64,000 nt of DNA from Pseudoduganella rivuli (GTDB lineage: Bacteria > Pseudomonadota > Gammaproteobacteria > Burkholderiales > Burkholderiaceae_D). The translations under genes and the position numbers were made by a program. The stretch covers positions 62,001-126,000 of the forward strand of contig NZ_WKJJ01000003.1 of NCBI RefSeq assembly GCF_009674485.1, written 5' to 3'. Under the pieces are notes generated by a model that saw only the letters and a list, made by a program, of their open reading frames with translations, made no database searches and was not told the DNA's origin. Of the stretch, positions 41,459 to 50,523 are shown in pieces (position 1 is the first letter of the stretch; every line of letters begins with the position of its first letter).

Positions 41459-41842
41459 ATGATTCCCCGCATTGCCCTGATTGCCCACGACAAGAAAAAA
41501 GACGACATGGTTGCGCTGGCGCGCGAATACAAGGATTTCCTGCTGGGCTGCAAACTGTGCGCCACCGGCACCACGGGCGGCCGCCTGATCGACGAAGTGG
41601 GGCTGACGGTGGAGCGCAAGCTGTCCGGTCCGATGGGCGGCGACCTGCAAATCGGTTCGCTGCTGGTGGAAGGCGAAATCGACGCCGTGATTTTCCTGCG
41701 CGACCCGATGACGCCGCAGCCGCACGAGCCGGACATCAATGCCCTTGTGCGTTCTTGCGACGTGCATAATGTTGCCTGCGCAACCAACTTGTCGACGGCC
41801 CACCTTGTGCTGTCTCAATTGCAGGCTGGTGCCGCAAATTAG
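41459..41842 (+). CDS. mgsA: methylglyoxal synthase
   Basis: 127-residue enzyme converting dihydroxyacetone phosphate to methylglyoxal and phosphate, a bypass relieving phosphosugar build-up. '[20 protein letters not shown]' is the family start; '[10 protein letters not shown]' binds phosphate, '[14 protein letters not shown]' follows, and the catalytic Asp lies in '[20 protein letters not shown]'. The length is slightly shorter than the E. coli enzyme (152) but matches other betaproteobacterial versions. It lies between the EamA gene and a hydrolase gene. Confidence 0.93.
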   Translation: MIPRIALIAHDKKKDDMVALAREYKDFLLGCKLCATGTTGGRLIDEVGLTVERKLSGPMGGDLQIGSLLVEGEIDAVIFLRDPMTPQPHEPDINALVRSCDVHNVACATNLSTAHLVLSQLQAGAAN

Positions 41843-41918
41843 CAGTCTGTCGCACGGATGTAGCCCAGCGCCTTGCGCGCTGGCAATGTAGCGCCCTTAA
41901 ACAATAACGGGGAGAGAC

Positions 41919-43532
41919 ATGAAAACCATCCTGGGCGGCGCCGCCGCCACCATCGCCATCGCTATTTCCAGCGCAGCCTGCGCCGCACCGGCGGCTCCGG
42001 TCCAGCAGGGCTTGCCCGGTTACTGGGTCGGCACCTATGAAGTGGGCGCCGACATCAACTTCCTGCGCCCGCATTTCACGGCGGCTGGCAAAGCCACCGT
42101 GGACTTGCCCTCCTTTGAAAAGAAGGGCCTGCCGCTGGATGGCGTGCAGCAGGAGCAGGGCAAAGTGCGCTTCGCGCTGCCCGGTCCGGACGGCGTGCTG
42201 CAATTTGACGGCAGCGTGCGGGGCGATTTATTGGCCGGTAAAGTCACGTTGAATGGCAAGGAGGGGAAGTTTGCCTTCCGCCGCACCCTGTCCGACGACC
42301 CGCAGCGGCACCAGCCGTTGCTGGGCGCGTACCAGTTCCCTGACAAACACATTGTCGTGCTGTCGGAATGGGGCGATTTTCCGCAAATGTTTTACAGCGA
42401 CATGCGCAGCGGACGCTACGCATCGATGTTTGCCGACAGCGACAGCACGTATTACGCGGGCGCGGGCAACCTGAATCCGGCCGTGCGCGAAACCACGATG
42501 CGCTTCGAGAAAGACAAGTCCGGCAACGTCGCCCGCATGGTATGGCAACAGGATGGCAAGCGGCAAACCGCGCGCCGCCTGCAATTCCGCTCCGAGGAAG
42601 TGACCTTCAGGAACGGCGACGTCACGCTGTCCGGCACGCTGGTGCTGCCGGAAGGGAAGGGGCCGTTCCCCGCCGTGGTGTTGACGCAAATGTCGAGCCC
42701 GGCGCCACGCGGCGCCTATGCGCTGCAGGCGTATTACTTTGCCGCGCACGGCATGGCGGCGCTGATGTATGACAAGCGGGGCGTGGGCAAGTCCACCGGC
42801 GAATTCAACAAGGCCACGATGGAACAGTTGGCCGACGACGCCGTGGCCGGTATCGAACTGCTGGGCAAGCGGGCCGACATCAATGCCCAGGCCATCGGCA
42901 CCTGGGGCCACAGCCAGGGCGGCTGGCTGGCGCCGCTGGCGGCGAGCCGTTCGCAAAAGGTCGCGTTCGTGATTGCCCAGGCAGCGTCCGGTGTGCCGCC
43001 TGCCGAGCAAGAGGTTTACCGTATTGAAAATGTGCTGCGCGCGTCCGGTTTCAGCGACGACGAAGTCAGGGCGGGCGCCGCGTACCAGGAAAAACTGATG
43101 CGCTGGGTGACCAGTGGCGGCGCCAACCGTGCCGAATTGCTGGCGGCGGCCCGTGCCGGCGACAACGCGCGCTGGGCAAGCCATGTGGAAATCGTGCCGG
43201 ATACGCTGCGCGACAAGCCCCGCGCGGAATCGACGGCCTTTTACAGCTACGATCCGCTGCCGGACCTGAAAAACCTGAAAGCCCCGGTGGTGTACATCCT
43301 GGGCGAAAAAGATGCCTTCGTGCCGGTGCATAAAAGCGCCGCGCTGTTCAAGGAGACGCTGGACAAGGCGGGACACAAGGACCACCAGGTCTGGATGCTG
43401 CCCCGCGCCGCCCACGGCTTGTGGGAAACCGATATCGACGGGGGCAATGCGTACATCAATTCCACGCACTGGGCCCGGGAACATTACCCGCGCATGACGC
43501 AATGGCTGCGCGAGCGCGGATTCATCAAATAG
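41919..43532 (+). CDS. secreted alpha/beta hydrolase
   Basis: 537-residue hydrolase with a signal peptide (about residues 1-23, ending 'AACAAP'). The first 190 residues form a beta-rich region; the C-terminal part is an alpha/beta hydrolase fold with the nucleophile in 'TWGHSQGGWLAPLAAS'. An oxyanion-type segment 'MYDKRGVGKSTGEFN' and the catalytic acid and histidine in 'LGEKDAFVPVHKS' and 'PRAAHGLWET' complete the triad. It resembles Pseudomonas/Massilia proteins called alpha/beta hydrolase or BAAT-like acyl-CoA thioester hydrolase; the substrate is unknown. ATG 41919 is preceded by GGGGAGA. The quinone oxidoreductase gene follows after 12 bases. Confidence 0.88.
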   Translation: MKTILGGAAATIAIAISSAACAAPAAPVQQGLPGYWVGTYEVGADINFLRPHFTAAGKATVDLPSFEKKGLPLDGVQQEQGKVRFALPGPDGVLQFDGSVRGDLLAGKVTLNGKEGKFAFRRTLSDDPQRHQPLLGAYQFPDKHIVVLSEWGDFPQMFYSDMRSGRYASMFADSDSTYYAGAGNLNPAVRETTMRFEKDKSGNVARMVWQQDGKRQTARRLQFRSEEVTFRNGDVTLSGTLVLPEGKGPFPAVVLTQMSSPAPRGAYALQAYYFAAHGMAALMYDKRGVGKSTGEFNKATMEQLADDAVAGIELLGKRADINAQAIGTWGHSQGGWLAPLAASRSQKVAFVIAQAASGVPPAEQEVYRIENVLRASGFSDDEVRAGAAYQEKLMRWVTSGGANRAELLAAARAGDNARWASHVEIVPDTLRDKPRAESTAFYSYDPLPDLKNLKAPVVYILGEKDAFVPVHKSAALFKETLDKAGHKDHQVWMLPRAAHGLWETDIDGGNAYINSTHWAREHYPRMTQWLRERGFIK

Positions 43533-43544
43533 AAAGGAAGCACG

Positions 43545-44519
43545 ATGGTCAAGGCGATACGCATGTCCCGCACGGGCGGGCCGGAAGTGATGGAATACGT
43601 GGATGTGGAACTGGGGCCGCCGGGCCCCGGCGAGGCAACGGTTCGCCATAAGGCCATCGGCCTGAATTTTATTGATGTGTATTTCCGCACCGGGTTGTAT
43701 CCGCAGCCGCTGCCGGCCGGCCTGGGCATGGAAGGCGCCGGGATCGTGGAAGCGGTGGGCGAGGGCGTGACGGAAGTCAAGGTGGGCGACCGGGTCGCCT
43801 ATGCGGGCCGCCCGAACGGCGCCTATGCGCAAGCGCGCAACATGCCTGCGTCGCTATTGCTGGTGTTGCCGGACAAGATCGATTTCGAGACCGCCGCCGC
43901 CATGATGTTGCAGGGCTTGACGGTGCAATACCTGTTCCACCGCACGGTGCCGTTGAAAGCGGGAGACACCATCCTGTTCCATGCGGCGGCGGGCGGCGTC
44001 GGCCTGATCGCGTGCCAGTGGGCGAAAGTCATGGGCCTGAACCTGATCGGCACCGTCGGCTCGGAAGAAAAGGCGGCGCTGGCGATTGAAAACGGCGCCA
44101 AACACGTGATCAACTACAACCAGGAAAACTTCGTCGAGCGGGTCAAGGACATCACGGGTGGCGAAGGCGTGGCCGTGGTCTATGACTCGATCGGCAAGGA
44201 TACGTTTACCGGTTCGCTGGACTGCCTGCGCCCGCTGGGCACCATGGTCAGCTTCGGCAATGCCTCTGGCCCGGTGCCGCCGTTCAGCCTGAATGAATTG
44301 CAGTCGCGCGGCTCGCTGTTCATCACCCGTCCGACCCTGATGACGCACACGGCCAAGCGGGAAAACCTGGAAGCCATGGCGAAATCGCTGTTTGGCATGG
44401 TGGCCAGCGGCGAAGTCCAGGTCCCCGTCAAGCAACGTTATAATCTGGCCGACGTGGCGAAAGCCCACATCGACCTGGAAGCGCGCAGGACCACCGGGTC
44501 GACCATCCTGATTCCTTGA
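43545..44519 (+). CDS. NADPH:quinone oxidoreductase, zinc-independent MDR family
   Basis: 324-residue medium-chain reductase, expected to reduce quinones with NADPH in the cytoplasm (QorA type; E. coli QorA 327). 'IGLNFIDVYFRTGLYPQPLP' near the N-terminus is the QOR signature. The nucleotide-binding 'FHAAAGGVGLIACQWAKVMG' follows, then 'GTVGSEEKAALA' and 'VVYDSIGKDTFTGSL'. The zinc-ligand cysteines of alcohol dehydrogenases are absent. AAAGGAAG precedes ATG 43545. It forms an operon with the alpha/beta hydrolase upstream and a 43-residue membrane peptide downstream. Confidence 0.9.
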   Translation: MVKAIRMSRTGGPEVMEYVDVELGPPGPGEATVRHKAIGLNFIDVYFRTGLYPQPLPAGLGMEGAGIVEAVGEGVTEVKVGDRVAYAGRPNGAYAQARNMPASLLLVLPDKIDFETAAAMMLQGLTVQYLFHRTVPLKAGDTILFHAAAGGVGLIACQWAKVMGLNLIGTVGSEEKAALAIENGAKHVINYNQENFVERVKDITGGEGVAVVYDSIGKDTFTGSLDCLRPLGTMVSFGNASGPVPPFSLNELQSRGSLFITRPTLMTHTAKRENLEAMAKSLFGMVASGEVQVPVKQRYNLADVAKAHIDLEARRTTGSTILIP

Positions 44520-44527
44520 GAGGCCCT

Positions 44528-44659
44528 ATGAGCGACACCACCCAGCAGCAGCCGGACGATGACGGCAACCCGAAATTCGGCCGCTTATTGATAGTGCTGG
44601 TGCTGGCGGTGTTGCTGGTGGTGGCGATTACGTTTGCCAGCGAGGCGTATTACAGCTAA
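44528..44659 (+). CDS. 43-residue single-span membrane peptide
   Basis: A short frame starts at ATG 44528, eight bases after the quinone oxidoreductase stop, and ends at TAA 44657-44659. It encodes a polar acidic N-terminus (MSDTTQQQPDDDGNPKFGR) and one strong transmembrane helix (LLIVLVLAVLLVVAITFA), then EAYYS. GAGAGG at 44518-44523 serves as ribosome site. A bidirectional terminator begins at its stop codon, so it is the natural last gene of the operon. The composition is clearly membrane-protein-like rather than random. Function unknown; it could be an accessory subunit. Confidence 0.72.
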   Translation: MSDTTQQQPDDDGNPKFGRLLIVLVLAVLLVVAITFASEAYYS

Positions 44660-44691
44660 AAACAAAACGGGCCGTTGGCCCGCTTTGTTTT
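44659..44691. terminator. bidirectional rho-independent terminator
   Basis: AAAACAAA (44659-44666) pairs with TTTGTTTT (44684-44691) and CGGGCC (44668-44673) with GGCCCG (44677-44682) around a GTT loop, with a single mismatch. A-rich and T-rich flanks make it work for the plus-strand operon ending at 44659 and for the minus-strand DUF4136 gene ending at 44710. Confidence 0.88.
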
Positions 44692-44709
44692 CACATGCCG
44701 GCATGCAGC

Positions 44710-45363
44710 TTACTCGACCTGCACCTCGACCTGCTTGACCTTCCCATTTTCTCCCGGGAATCCGGCAAACGCGCTCTGCACCAGCGTCGGCATGATCGCC
44801 GGCGTCGACTGACGGCGGCTGGTGTTTTGCACCGTCACGTCAAACAGCTTCTGGCCGTCGATGGTATTGATCGACACGCGCAACTGGCGCTCATAGTGGT
44901 GGCGGATGGTTTCCTGGACTTCCAGCGGGCCATACCAGAACGGGTCGTAATAGGGGCCGAAGCCGCCCCAGCGGTACGGGCCCCAGTATGGACGGTAAAA
45001 GCCGCGGCCCACGTAGCGGGGACCCCAGTAATGCGACGGACCCATCCAGAACGGATCGGTCGCCTGCAATACTTTCACGGGGCGGTCGATGGTGCTGAAG
45101 TGAACGCCCACTTTCAGCTTGGGATTCGCATTGTCGGGCACTTGCGTAAAGCCCAGCTTGGCCAGCTCCGCACTGACCATGTTTTGGTACGTCTTCAGTT
45201 CCAGCGTGTTTTCCGCCACTGGCGGGTTTTCAAACACATAGGATTTGTCCGGCACGCCCGCGGCTGGCCATTGCTGGAAAGTGGTAACGTCGCTGCGGAT
45301 GGTCGAGGCGCATCCGGTCAGCAGCAAGCTGGCTGCCGCAGCCAGTATCGCGAATGTTTTCAT
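44710..45363 (-). CDS. DUF4136 lipoprotein
   Basis: 217-residue outer-membrane-type lipoprotein. The signal peptide ends in a lipobox, LLLTGC (cysteine about residue 18), followed by a DUF4136 domain ('YVFENPPVAENTLELKTYQN' region and 'KLKVGVHFSTIDRPVKVLQA'). The middle is rich in Trp, Tyr, Gly and Pro ('YWGPRYVGRGFYRPYWGPYR'). The C-terminal part has 'QLRVSINTIDGQKLFDVTVQ'. ATG 45363 is chosen for the signal peptide and the GGGAG upstream, although the frame stays open to 45957 inside pepN's complement. Function is unknown; family members are envelope stress-related at best. It is divergent from pepN. Confidence 0.88.
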   Translation of the reverse strand: MKTFAILAAAASLLLTGCASTIRSDVTTFQQWPAAGVPDKSYVFENPPVAENTLELKTYQNMVSAELAKLGFTQVPDNANPKLKVGVHFSTIDRPVKVLQATDPFWMGPSHYWGPRYVGRGFYRPYWGPYRWGGFGPYYDPFWYGPLEVQETIRHHYERQLRVSINTIDGQKLFDVTVQNTSRRQSTPAIMPTLVQSAFAGFPGENGKVKQVEVQVE

Positions 45364-45588
45364 GATCGAGCTCCCGATGGATATTTCAGTGTATGGCGGC
45401 ACGCATTGTTGCGTACGATTATTACAGTTTGTTACGGCCACGAGAAGAGCAGCAAAATTTGCCGGCGAATCAGTCGCCAACATGATTGCCGGTCCGGGCA
45501 ATGTAAGTGGTGTTACACGCTGGCGCGCGTCGTAAAGGGCCGGTGTTGGTAAAATAGCCTTTTCCATCCATGTCCGGTCGAAATACCT
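45364..45588. promoter_or_regulatory. divergent region DUF4136 gene / pepN
   Basis: 225 bases between divergent start codons. A TAAAAT at 45550-45555 on the plus strand is a plausible -10 for pepN, about 35 bases ahead of its ATG, but no good -35 lies 17 bases upstream. The half next to the DUF4136 gene shows no recognisable promoter. Nothing else is evident. Confidence 0.3.
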
Positions 45589-48234
45589 ATGCGTACAGAC
45601 AGCCCACAGACGATCTTTCGTAAAGATTACACTCCTCCCAGCTACCTGGTACACACGGTAGAACTGGGTTTCGATCTGGACCCGGCCCGCACCATCGTGG
45701 CCAACCGCGTCACCCTCAGCCGTAACCCCGCGGGCAAGAGCCGTGACATCGTGTTTCACGGTGAAGACATCGAACTGGTGGCCTTGCGCATGAACGGCAA
45801 GACCTTGCGGCCCGGCCAGTACCTGCTGGGCGCCAACACGCTGACGATCCCGAAGGCGCCGCAGGAAGTGGTGCTGGAAATCGAAACATTGTGCGCGCCG
45901 GTCGAGAACACGACGCTGTCCGGCCTGTACGTGTCGAACGGCAGTTTTTACACGCAATGCGAAGCGGAAGGTTTCCGCCGCATCACGTATTTCCCGGACC
46001 GCCCGGACGTGATGGCGAAATACACGGTGATGCTGCGCGCCGACAAGCAGCGCTATCCGGTGCTGCTGTCGAACGGCAATTTACTGGAGCAGGGCGAGCT
46101 CGCCGATGGCCGCCATTACGCCAAGTGGGAAGACCCGTTCAAGAAACCGTCGTACCTGTTCGCGCTGGTGGCGGCCAAGCTGGTGTGCCAGGAAGAGACG
46201 TACACGCTGAAATCCGGCCGCGAAGTGCTGTTGCAGGTGTGGGTGGAAGAGGGCAACCTCGACAAGACCGACTATGCGATGCAATCGCTGAAAAACAGTA
46301 TCCGCTGGGACGAGGAACGCTTCGGCCTGGAACTGGACCTGGACCGCTTCATGATCGTCGCCGTGGGCGACTTCAACATGGGCGCGATGGAAAACAAGGG
46401 ATTAAACATCTTTAATACCAAGTTCGTGCTGGCCAACCCCCGCACGGCCACTGACATCGATTACGCCGGCATTGAAGCCGTGGTCGGCCATGAATACTTC
46501 CACAACTGGACCGGCAACCGCGTCACGTGCCGCGACTGGTTCCAGCTGTCGCTGAAGGAAGGCTTGACGGTCTTCCGCGACCAGGAATTCTCGGCCGACA
46601 TGATCGGCACGGCCAGCGGCCGCGCCGTCACCCGCATCGACCAGGTGCGCACCCTGCGCCAGGCGCAATTCCCGGAAGACGCGGGCCCGATGGCGCACCC
46701 GGTGCGCCCCGACTCGTTTGTCGAGATCAACAATTTCTACACGGTGACCGTGTATGAAAAAGGCGCCGAAGTGGTGCGCATGTACCAGACCCTGCTGGGC
46801 CGCGAAGGTTTCCGAAAAGGCATGGACCTGTACTTCGAACGCCATGACGGCCAAGCCGTGCAGTGCGACGATTTCCGCGCCGCGATGGCCGATGCGAACG
46901 GCATCGACCTGGCGCAATTCGAGCGCTGGTACAGCCAGGCGGGAACGCCGATCGTCACCGCGACCACGAAGTACGATGCGGCCGACCAGACCTATGAAAT
47001 CACGTTGCGCCAGCGCTGCCCGGACACGCCGGGCCAGACGGACAAGCTGCCATTCCATATCCCGGTGGCGATCGGCCTGCTGGATGCGGCCGGCAACGAC
47101 ATCGCGCTGGCAGTCGACGGCAAGGTGGTGGGCGCCACCACGGCCGTGCTGGACTTCACGGAAGCGGAACAGACCTTCCGCTTCACCAACGTGAAGGAAA
47201 AGCCGGTGCCATCGATCCTGCGCGATTTTTCCGCGCCGGTGGTGCTGGAATACGCGTACACGGACGACGAATTGCTGCACCTGTTCCGCCACGACAGCGA
47301 CGCCGTCAACCGCTGGGAAGCGGGCCAGCGCCTGGCCATGGAGCGCTTGCTGAAACTGGCCAGGGCCGCGGCGGAAGGCGCGCAACTGACCTTGGACGAC
47401 ACCTTCATCGCGGCGCAGCGCGCGCTGCTGGTCGATGCCTCGCTGGACCCTGCGTTCCGCGAACAGGCGTTGATCCTGCCATCGGAAACCATCATCGCGG
47501 AAAACATGGACGTGGTCGATCCGCAAGCGATCCACGCGGCGCGCCAGTTCATGCGCCGCACCTTGGCGCGCGAACTGGCGCCGGAATTGCTGGCGCAATA
47601 TGAAGCCAACCTGACGCCGGGCCCGTACAGCCCCGACGCCCTGTCGGCCGGCAAGCGCGGCCTGAAAAACCTGGCGCTGGCATACCTGATGATCGACCCG
47701 GGACCGGCGGAGCTGAAACTGGCGCAACAGCAGTTCGATGAAGCGACCAACATGACGGACCGCTCGGCCGCGCTGGTCTCGCTGATCCACAGCGGCGCCG
47801 ACGCGTCGGCTTATCTGCAGCGGTTCCACGATGATTTCGCCGGCGAAGCGCTGGTGATCGACAAGTGGTTCGCGATGCAGGCCGCCAGCCCGCACACCAC
47901 CATCGAAACGGTGCGCCAGTTGATGAAGCATCCTGCCTTTACCCTCAAGAACCCGAACCGCGCGCGCAGCCTGCTGTTCAGCTACTGCAACGCGAATCCC
48001 GCGCAATTCCATGCGCATGACGGCAGCGGCTATGCGCTGTGGGCGGAAAACGTCATCCAGCTCAACGCCATCAACCCGCAAGTGGCGGCGCGCCTGGCGC
48101 GCAGCCTGGACCGCTGGCGCCGCTACGTGCCGGACTTGCAGGAGCAAATGCGCCGCGCGCTGGAAAAAGTCGCCGCCAGCCCGGGCCTGTCGAACGACGT
48201 CAATGAAGTGGTCAGCAAGGCGCTGGCCAACTGA
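45589..48234 (+). CDS. pepN: aminopeptidase N (M1 family)
   Basis: 881-residue zinc aminopeptidase (E. coli PepN 870), cytoplasmic, removing N-terminal residues from peptides. The exopeptidase motif is 'GAMENKG' and the zinc site is 'VVGHEYFHNWTGNRVTCRDW', with the second glutamate in 'LSLKEG' (HExxH-18-E). The N-terminal beta domain begins 'DYTPPSYLVHTVELGFDLDP'. The C-terminal helical DUF3458-type domain contains 'DTFIAAQRALLVDASLDP' and 'LSYCN'-like segments. fbp follows after 58 bases. Confidence 0.96.
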   Translation: MRTDSPQTIFRKDYTPPSYLVHTVELGFDLDPARTIVANRVTLSRNPAGKSRDIVFHGEDIELVALRMNGKTLRPGQYLLGANTLTIPKAPQEVVLEIETLCAPVENTTLSGLYVSNGSFYTQCEAEGFRRITYFPDRPDVMAKYTVMLRADKQRYPVLLSNGNLLEQGELADGRHYAKWEDPFKKPSYLFALVAAKLVCQEETYTLKSGREVLLQVWVEEGNLDKTDYAMQSLKNSIRWDEERFGLELDLDRFMIVAVGDFNMGAMENKGLNIFNTKFVLANPRTATDIDYAGIEAVVGHEYFHNWTGNRVTCRDWFQLSLKEGLTVFRDQEFSADMIGTASGRAVTRIDQVRTLRQAQFPEDAGPMAHPVRPDSFVEINNFYTVTVYEKGAEVVRMYQTLLGREGFRKGMDLYFERHDGQAVQCDDFRAAMADANGIDLAQFERWYSQAGTPIVTATTKYDAADQTYEITLRQRCPDTPGQTDKLPFHIPVAIGLLDAAGNDIALAVDGKVVGATTAVLDFTEAEQTFRFTNVKEKPVPSILRDFSAPVVLEYAYTDDELLHLFRHDSDAVNRWEAGQRLAMERLLKLARAAAEGAQLTLDDTFIAAQRALLVDASLDPAFREQALILPSETIIAENMDVVDPQAIHAARQFMRRTLARELAPELLAQYEANLTPGPYSPDALSAGKRGLKNLALAYLMIDPGPAELKLAQQQFDEATNMTDRSAALVSLIHSGADASAYLQRFHDDFAGEALVIDKWFAMQAASPHTTIETVRQLMKHPAFTLKNPNRARSLLFSYCNANPAQFHAHDGSGYALWAENVIQLNAINPQVAARLARSLDRWRRYVPDLQEQMRRALEKVAASPGLSNDVNEVVSKALAN

Positions 48235-48292
48235 ACGTCGATTGAACAACAACCACTACACCAACTTGTAATTAACCAACGCTAGGGAACCA

Positions 48293-49294
48293 ATGAAACG
48301 CATCAGCCTGACCCAATACCTGGTCGAAGAACAACGCCTGCATAACTCGATCCCGGCCGAACTGCGCCTGCTGATCGAAGTGGTGGCCCGCTCCTGCAAA
48401 ACCATCAGCCACAGTGTGGGCAAAGGCGCCCTGGGCGACGTGCTGGGCGCGCTGGAGACGGAAAACGTCCAGGGCGAGGTGCAAAAGAAGCTGGACGTGA
48501 TTTCCAATGAAATCCTGCTGGAAGCAAATGAGTGGGGCGGCCACCTGGCGGCCATGGCGTCCGAAGAAATGGAAACCATCCACCGCATCCCGAACCGTTA
48601 CCCGATGGGCGAATACCTGCTGGTGTTCGATCCGCTGGACGGTTCGTCGAACATCGACGTCAATGTGTCGATCGGCACCATCTTCTCCGTGCTGAAAGCG
48701 CCGGAAGGCATGAAGGACCCAAGCGAACAGGACTTCCTGCAGCCGGGCAGCAAGCAAGTGGCTGCCGGCTATGCCGTGTACGGCCCGCAAACCCAGCTGG
48801 TGCTCACCACCGGCAACGGCGTCAATTGCTTCACCCTGGACCGCGAGATGGGTTCGTGGGTGCTGACCCAGCGCGGTATGCAAATCCCGGCCGCCACCAA
48901 GGAATTCGCCATCAACATGTCGAACTCGCGCCACTGGCATCCACCCGTGAAGCGCTACATCGACGAACTGCTGGCCGGCGACACGGGCCCGCGCGGCAAG
49001 AACTTCAACATGCGCTGGATCGCGTCGATGGTGGCCGACGTGCACCGCATCCTGAACCGCGGCGGCGTGTTCATGTACCCGGCCGACTCGCGCGACCCGT
49101 CGCAGCCGGGCAAGCTGCGCCTGATGTATGAAGCGAACCCGATGGCGCTGATCGTCGAGCAGGCAGGCGGCGCCGCCACCGACGGCAAACAGCGCATCCT
49201 GGACATCCAGCCGACCAAATTGCACCAGCGCGTACCGGTCTTCCTGGGTTCCCGCGATGAAGTGGCGGTGGTGACGGGGTACCACGGCGCGTGA
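48293..49294 (+). CDS. fbp: fructose-1,6-bisphosphatase, class I
   Basis: 333-residue gluconeogenic enzyme (E. coli Fbp 332). Metal-binding '[20 protein letters not shown]' is the class I signature; '[13 protein letters not shown]' gives further acidic ligands, and the C-terminal '[20 protein letters not shown]' and '[16 protein letters not shown]' complete the active site. ATG 48293 begins [14 protein letters not shown], the usual start. Downstream is tRNA-Thr with its own promoter. Confidence 0.96.
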   Translation: MKRISLTQYLVEEQRLHNSIPAELRLLIEVVARSCKTISHSVGKGALGDVLGALETENVQGEVQKKLDVISNEILLEANEWGGHLAAMASEEMETIHRIPNRYPMGEYLLVFDPLDGSSNIDVNVSIGTIFSVLKAPEGMKDPSEQDFLQPGSKQVAAGYAVYGPQTQLVLTTGNGVNCFTLDREMGSWVLTQRGMQIPAATKEFAINMSNSRHWHPPVKRYIDELLAGDTGPRGKNFNMRWIASMVADVHRILNRGGVFMYPADSRDPSQPGKLRLMYEANPMALIVEQAGGAATDGKQRILDIQPTKLHQRVPVFLGSRDEVAVVTGYHGA

Positions 49295-49339
49295 TTTGAC
49301 GGAATTTTTCGGAATTAATGCATAAATAAAAAATCACTC

Positions 49340-49369
49340 TTGCGCATTCCGAAAATTGTTTGTTAGAAT
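49340..49369 (+). promoter_or_regulatory. probable promoter of tRNA-Thr
   Basis: TTGCGC (49340-49345) and TAGAAT (49364-49369) are spaced 18 bases and followed by a GC-rich discriminator (GCGAGCC), the pattern of stringently controlled stable-RNA promoters. This would give a leader of roughly 50 bases before the tRNA at 49428. The flank upstream (49311-49335) is AT-rich, like an UP element. Confidence 0.6.
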
Positions 49370-49427
49370 GCGAGCCTCTTACGCAGCGGACCTCAGCGAT
49401 GAACCGCAAACAGCGTAGACAGGTTTC

Positions 49428-49503
49428 GCCGGTGTAGCTCAGTTGGTAGAGCAGCGCATTCGTAATGCGAAGGTCGTAGGTTCGACTCCTATCTCCGGCA
49501 CCA
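49428..49503 (+). tRNA. tRNA-Thr (anticodon CGT)
   Basis: 76-base tRNA with encoded CCA (49501-49503). The D arm (GCTC/GAGC), anticodon loop TTCGTAA with anticodon CGT, and T loop TTCGACT are all standard. Apart from the acceptor stem it is nearly identical to E. coli thrW as I recall it. The acceptor stem has a U6-U67 mismatch (GCCGGTG against CTCCGGC) and the anticodon stem ends in G27-A43. It is a single tRNA, not in a cluster, with its own promoter and terminator. Confidence 0.95.
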
Positions 49504-49520
49504 CAATTCGGCAGTAAAGA

Positions 49521-49558
49521 AAAAGGGTTACAAGCTTTGGCTTGTAACCCTTTTTTTT
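49521..49558 (+). terminator. strong rho-independent terminator after tRNA-Thr
   Basis: AAAAGGGTTACAAGC (49521-49535) pairs perfectly over 15 bases with GCTTGTAACCCTTTT (49540-49554) around a TTTG loop, followed by further T residues to 49558. It begins 18 bases after the tRNA's CCA end. Confidence 0.92.
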
Positions 49559-49734
49559 GCGTCCGCGCAATTACTATCAACTTGCAATGAAGTGTCGGAA
49601 ATATTAACATTATCTATAAGGCAATATTTGTTTCTTCTTTATTTTCAATGACTTAAGTGTCTGGCACGGTCTATGCTATTGGTTAAATCGCAATATTATA
49701 ATTTTTTCCACTAGACAACTAAGGGACCCTGACC

Positions 49735-50523
49735 ATGAAACTCCGCAAACTCTTACCTGCAACCCTGCTGATGGTGCTGGCCGGCGCCGCCAACGCAACC
49801 GCGTTCGTGAACGGCGGTTTTGAGGATGGCAACACCAACGGCTGGACCACCGGCGGCGGCTTCCGCGGTTTCGTGCCGAACTCGTCGATCTCGCCTGCAG
49901 ATTTCCTGCCAGGCGGCAGCCGCTACGACGCCCTGTCGAACCGCTCGGCCATTACCACGGTCGGTACGGTCGACGCGAACGTTGGCGCGGCATTGGGCAC
50001 GACGGTTTATTCGGGCAATTACTCGTACCGCACCGAAGACTTGATCAGCGGCGGCTATGCGTCGGTGATCAGCCAGAAAGTGCTGAACTATACCGATGCG
50101 AATATTTTCTTTGCCTGGAAAGCCGTGCTGCAAAATGGTGGCCACGCGGACGACGATTCGGCTGAAGTGTTCATTTCGCTGCATGACGATACGACCAATA
50201 CCCAGCTGATCAACCGCACCTACAACGCCGGCGCCGGCGGTGGCGGTGTGGATTCCCGCTTCAGCTCGCTGAACGACATCTTCTATACCCCGGATTGGCA
50301 AATCGAACAGTTGGCCATCGACGCGCTGCTGGCCGGCCATGACTTCACGCTGTCGCTGCTGGTGGCCGACTGCGATCCGACCGGCCACTTCGGCTATGCC
50401 TACATCGACGGCTTTGGCGCCGTGGTGCCGCCAGGCCGTGTGCCTGAGCCGGCAACCGCCGCATTGATGTTGATGGGCATGGGTGGCATGCTGGCAGCGC
50501 GCCGCCGCAACAAGAAAGCTTAA
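49735..50523 (+). CDS. PEP-CTERM sorted exported protein
   Basis: 262-residue exported protein. The signal peptide (MKLRKLLPATLLMVLAGAA, cleavage near NAT) precedes 'FVNGGFEDGNTNGWTTGGG', a start common in PEP-CTERM proteins of the NF038120 type. The C-terminal sorting signal is 'VPEPATAALMLMGMGGMLAA' followed by RRRNKKA: PEP motif, transmembrane helix, basic tail. An exosortase should recognise it for surface or exopolysaccharide-linked delivery; none is encoded in the window. ATG 49735 has AAGGGA upstream. The stop codon overlaps that of the convergent histidine kinase gene. Confidence 0.92.
   Translation: MKLRKLLPATLLMVLAGAANATAFVNGGFEDGNTNGWTTGGGFRGFVPNSSISPADFLPGGSRYDALSNRSAITTVGTVDANVGAALGTTVYSGNYSYRTEDLISGGYASVISQKVLNYTDANIFFAWKAVLQNGGHADDDSAEVFISLHDDTTNTQLINRTYNAGAGGGGVDSRFSSLNDIFYTPDWQIEQLAIDALLAGHDFTLSLLVADCDPTGHFGYAYIDGFGAVVPPGRVPEPATAALMLMGMGGMLAARRRNKKA

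Noticed and set aside
46402..48252. 616-residue minus-strand frame opposite pepN
   Set aside because: pepN has all catalytic motifs; the reverse frame has none and no ribosome site.
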